A program made the translations under genes and the position numbers. From Glaciecola sp048820975 (GTDB lineage Bacteria; Pseudomonadota; Gammaproteobacteria; Enterobacterales; Alteromonadaceae), in assembly GCF_048820975.1 (NCBI RefSeq), contig NZ_JBMEUF010000001.1, positions 1,736,001 through 1,800,000 on the forward strand: DNA of 64,000 nt. Reading direction: 5' to 3'. Under the pieces are notes generated by a model that made no database searches, was not told where the DNA came from, and was given only the letters and a program-made list of their open reading frames with translations. Positions 62,940-64,000 of the stretch are shown here, one piece after another. Positions within the stretch are counted from its first letter, which is position 1, and each line of letters starts with the position of its first letter.

Positions 62940-63794
62940 TTATTGAGGTGCAGCAGGTAAAACGTATAGGTTTTGTAAATCATCTGGCTTAGCTTCTTGC
63001 TTAGCTAATCGAGGATTTACGCGAAACTTATTTTTTTCATTTAAATATTCGCTAACGGTTATTATTTCAACATTGCTAGGTAACGCCGCCAACTTTTTAT
63101 TAAGAAAAGCTAAAGTAACAGGGTAAGGATGGGCAATACCTATTGCTTTTCCTGAGCGTTGCGCTCGCTTAATTAACTTATCAAATTGCTGCTCAAGAAA
63201 CGCTTCTGTTTGAACATGATCTAAAAAGATATGTCTGCTCGCTGATTTAACGCCCATTTTATGAGCAATGATACTGGCTTTTGTAAATTTGGTTGTGCGG
63301 CTATCAACAAAAAATAGGTTGTTAGTTTCAAGTACCTGCATCAATGAATTCATCTGCAAGGTCATTTGCGTTAGTTTGCTTCCCATATGATTATTAACGC
63401 CTACAGCATGAGGCACTGTTTCAAGTGCATTAAGCAAAGCAGACTTCACTTGAGCCGGATACATATTCGCAAGAATAGGCCCTGGCCCTAAGTTATCTTT
63501 GTGTAATGACTCCATTGGCATATGTAACATTACTTCACGGTTTTGTTGGCTTGCCCAATACGAAAATTCTGTCGAGTAATTGGTATGCGGCAATATAGAA
63601 AAAGTCACTTCTTTTGACAGCGAAAACGCTTTTGCATCTGAGGCTTTAGCGCCAATATCATCAATAATAATGGCAATGCGCGCTGGTTTATAAGAAGAGT
63701 TATTTGCAAAGGAAGGGAATACATACAACAAAAACGTGCATAGAAGCGTAATATGTATAACAGTAGCAATTTTAGTTTTTAGCACAAATATCAT
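62940..63794 (-). CDS. YibQ-like divergent polysaccharide deacetylase
   Basis: This 284-residue protein belongs to the divergent polysaccharide deacetylase family (DUF610, YibQ). A signal peptide or anchor is present (hydrophobic run at about 10-27, ending near SFA). The conserved start of the domain, PARIAIIIDDIGAKASDA, and FSILPHTNYSTEF, MLHMPMES, NNHMGSKLT and FFVDSRTT are visible. An enzymatic activity is not established. In E. coli it lies downstream of envC; here the next upstream gene is the lyase at the window end. Confidence 0.9.
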   Translation of the reverse strand: MIFVLKTKIATVIHITLLCTFLLYVFPSFANNSSYKPARIAIIIDDIGAKASDAKAFSLSKEVTFSILPHTNYSTEFSYWASQQNREVMLHMPMESLHKDNLGPGPILANMYPAQVKSALLNALETVPHAVGVNNHMGSKLTQMTLQMNSLMQVLETNNLFFVDSRTTKFTKASIIAHKMGVKSASRHIFLDHVQTEAFLEQQFDKLIKRAQRSGKAIGIAHPYPVTLAFLNKKLAALPSNVEIITVSEYLNEKNKFRVNPRLAKQEAKPDDLQNLYVLPAAPQ

Positions 63795-63902
63795 TCTTAT
63801 TAGTATTAGCGTCAGATTATCAGCACTTTGGTGCTTTTTGCAATACCTAGCAAAATTTGCACCAAAAAGTGAATATAATCAAATGAATACCAAAGCAGAA
63901 TA

Positions 63903-64000
63903 CTATTTGCTTAAACGCGCCACCACATCTTGCAAGAATGACAATGAACTGCCGTAATTAATTCTAAAGAAGTGCTTGTTGCCGAAATCAATACCAGGTG
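63903..64000 (-). CDS. MalY/PatB-type cystathionine beta-lyase, last 31 codons
   Basis: On the minus strand the frame runs from the window edge to a TAG at 63903-63905. The 31 residues PGIDFGNKHFFRINYGSS... ending in DVVARLSK match the C-terminus of PatB/MalY-type PLP-dependent C-S lyases, which end in a similar GxxFG...FxRxNxGCPxSxL pattern with the PLP- or carboxylate-binding Arg. Most of the gene is outside the window, so identity is tentative. It is upstream of yibQ on the same strand, 108 bases away. Confidence 0.65.
   Translation of the reverse strand, partial: PGIDFGNKHFFRINYGSSLSFLQDVVARLSK

Overview
The window reads as a stretch of chromosome from a moderately AT-rich, free-living gammaproteobacterium, most likely a marine member of the Alteromonadales. 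This rests on gene content and order: priA-ftsN-hslVU, ftsB-ispD-ispF-truD-surE-pcm-yqaA-nlpD, rplU-rpmA-obg-folA facing ispB, fadBA near pepQ, ilvIH, and orn facing rsgA-psd. It also rests on proteins typical of the group, such as MaoP, TamAB and AhpCF. No phage, insertion sequence, integrase or CRISPR array was seen. Genus and species cannot be set from the sequence alone.

Layout. 1-1.7 kb: the 3' part of a hydantoinase/oxoprolinase gene and a DUF917 gene. 1.7-7.6 kb: tamA-tamB. 7.8-13.7 kb: a DMT permease, hslV-hslU behind a clear sigma-32 promoter, ftsN and priA. 14-18.8 kb: rpmE, a DUF302 protein, a malic enzyme and ahpC-ahpF. 19.2-23.8 kb: small metabolic genes, an RbgA-like GTPase, a lipoprotein and an M20 peptidase. 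24.4-29.5 kb: an accessory-looking operon of two ATP-grasp ligases and a large M14 carboxypeptidase. 29.6-34.9 kb: putA and a CYTH-CHAD protein. 35.2-40.8 kb: the ftsB-to-nlpD block, with no rpoS after nlpD. 40.9-46.1 kb: an orphan membrane protein, folA, obg, rpmA, rplU, ispB and rlmA. 46.1-53.4 kb: pepQ, slt and fadBA. 53.6-57.6 kb: a cold-shock gene, ilvIH, maoP and a DUF4442 gene. 57.8-61.6 kb: tRNA-Gly, orn, rsgA, psd and a DMT permease. 61.6-64 kb: a glycerophosphodiesterase, a MerC-family gene under a Zur-type box, yibQ, and the last 31 codons of a MalY/PatB-type lyase.

Most of the window is core housekeeping: envelope assembly, isoprenoid and quinone synthesis, ribosome assembly, proteostasis, peroxide defence, and amino- and fatty-acid metabolism. 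The part that stands out is 24443-29526. There, a RimK-like ligase, a second ATP-grasp protein with an altered metal motif and a C-terminal helix-hairpin-helix region, and a leaderless M14 carboxypeptidase with fibronectin and jelly-roll-like modules lie in one tight operon. Because the peptidase has no export signal, a cytoplasmic cycle of adding and removing C-terminal residues, by analogy with eukaryotic TTLL ligases and CCP peptidases, is a reasonable hypothesis. It is not shown by the sequence. Other points of note are the missing rpoS, the Zur-type box over the MerC-family promoter, a 20-bp perfect palindrome upstream of fadBA, and paired hairpins between ahpC and ahpF.
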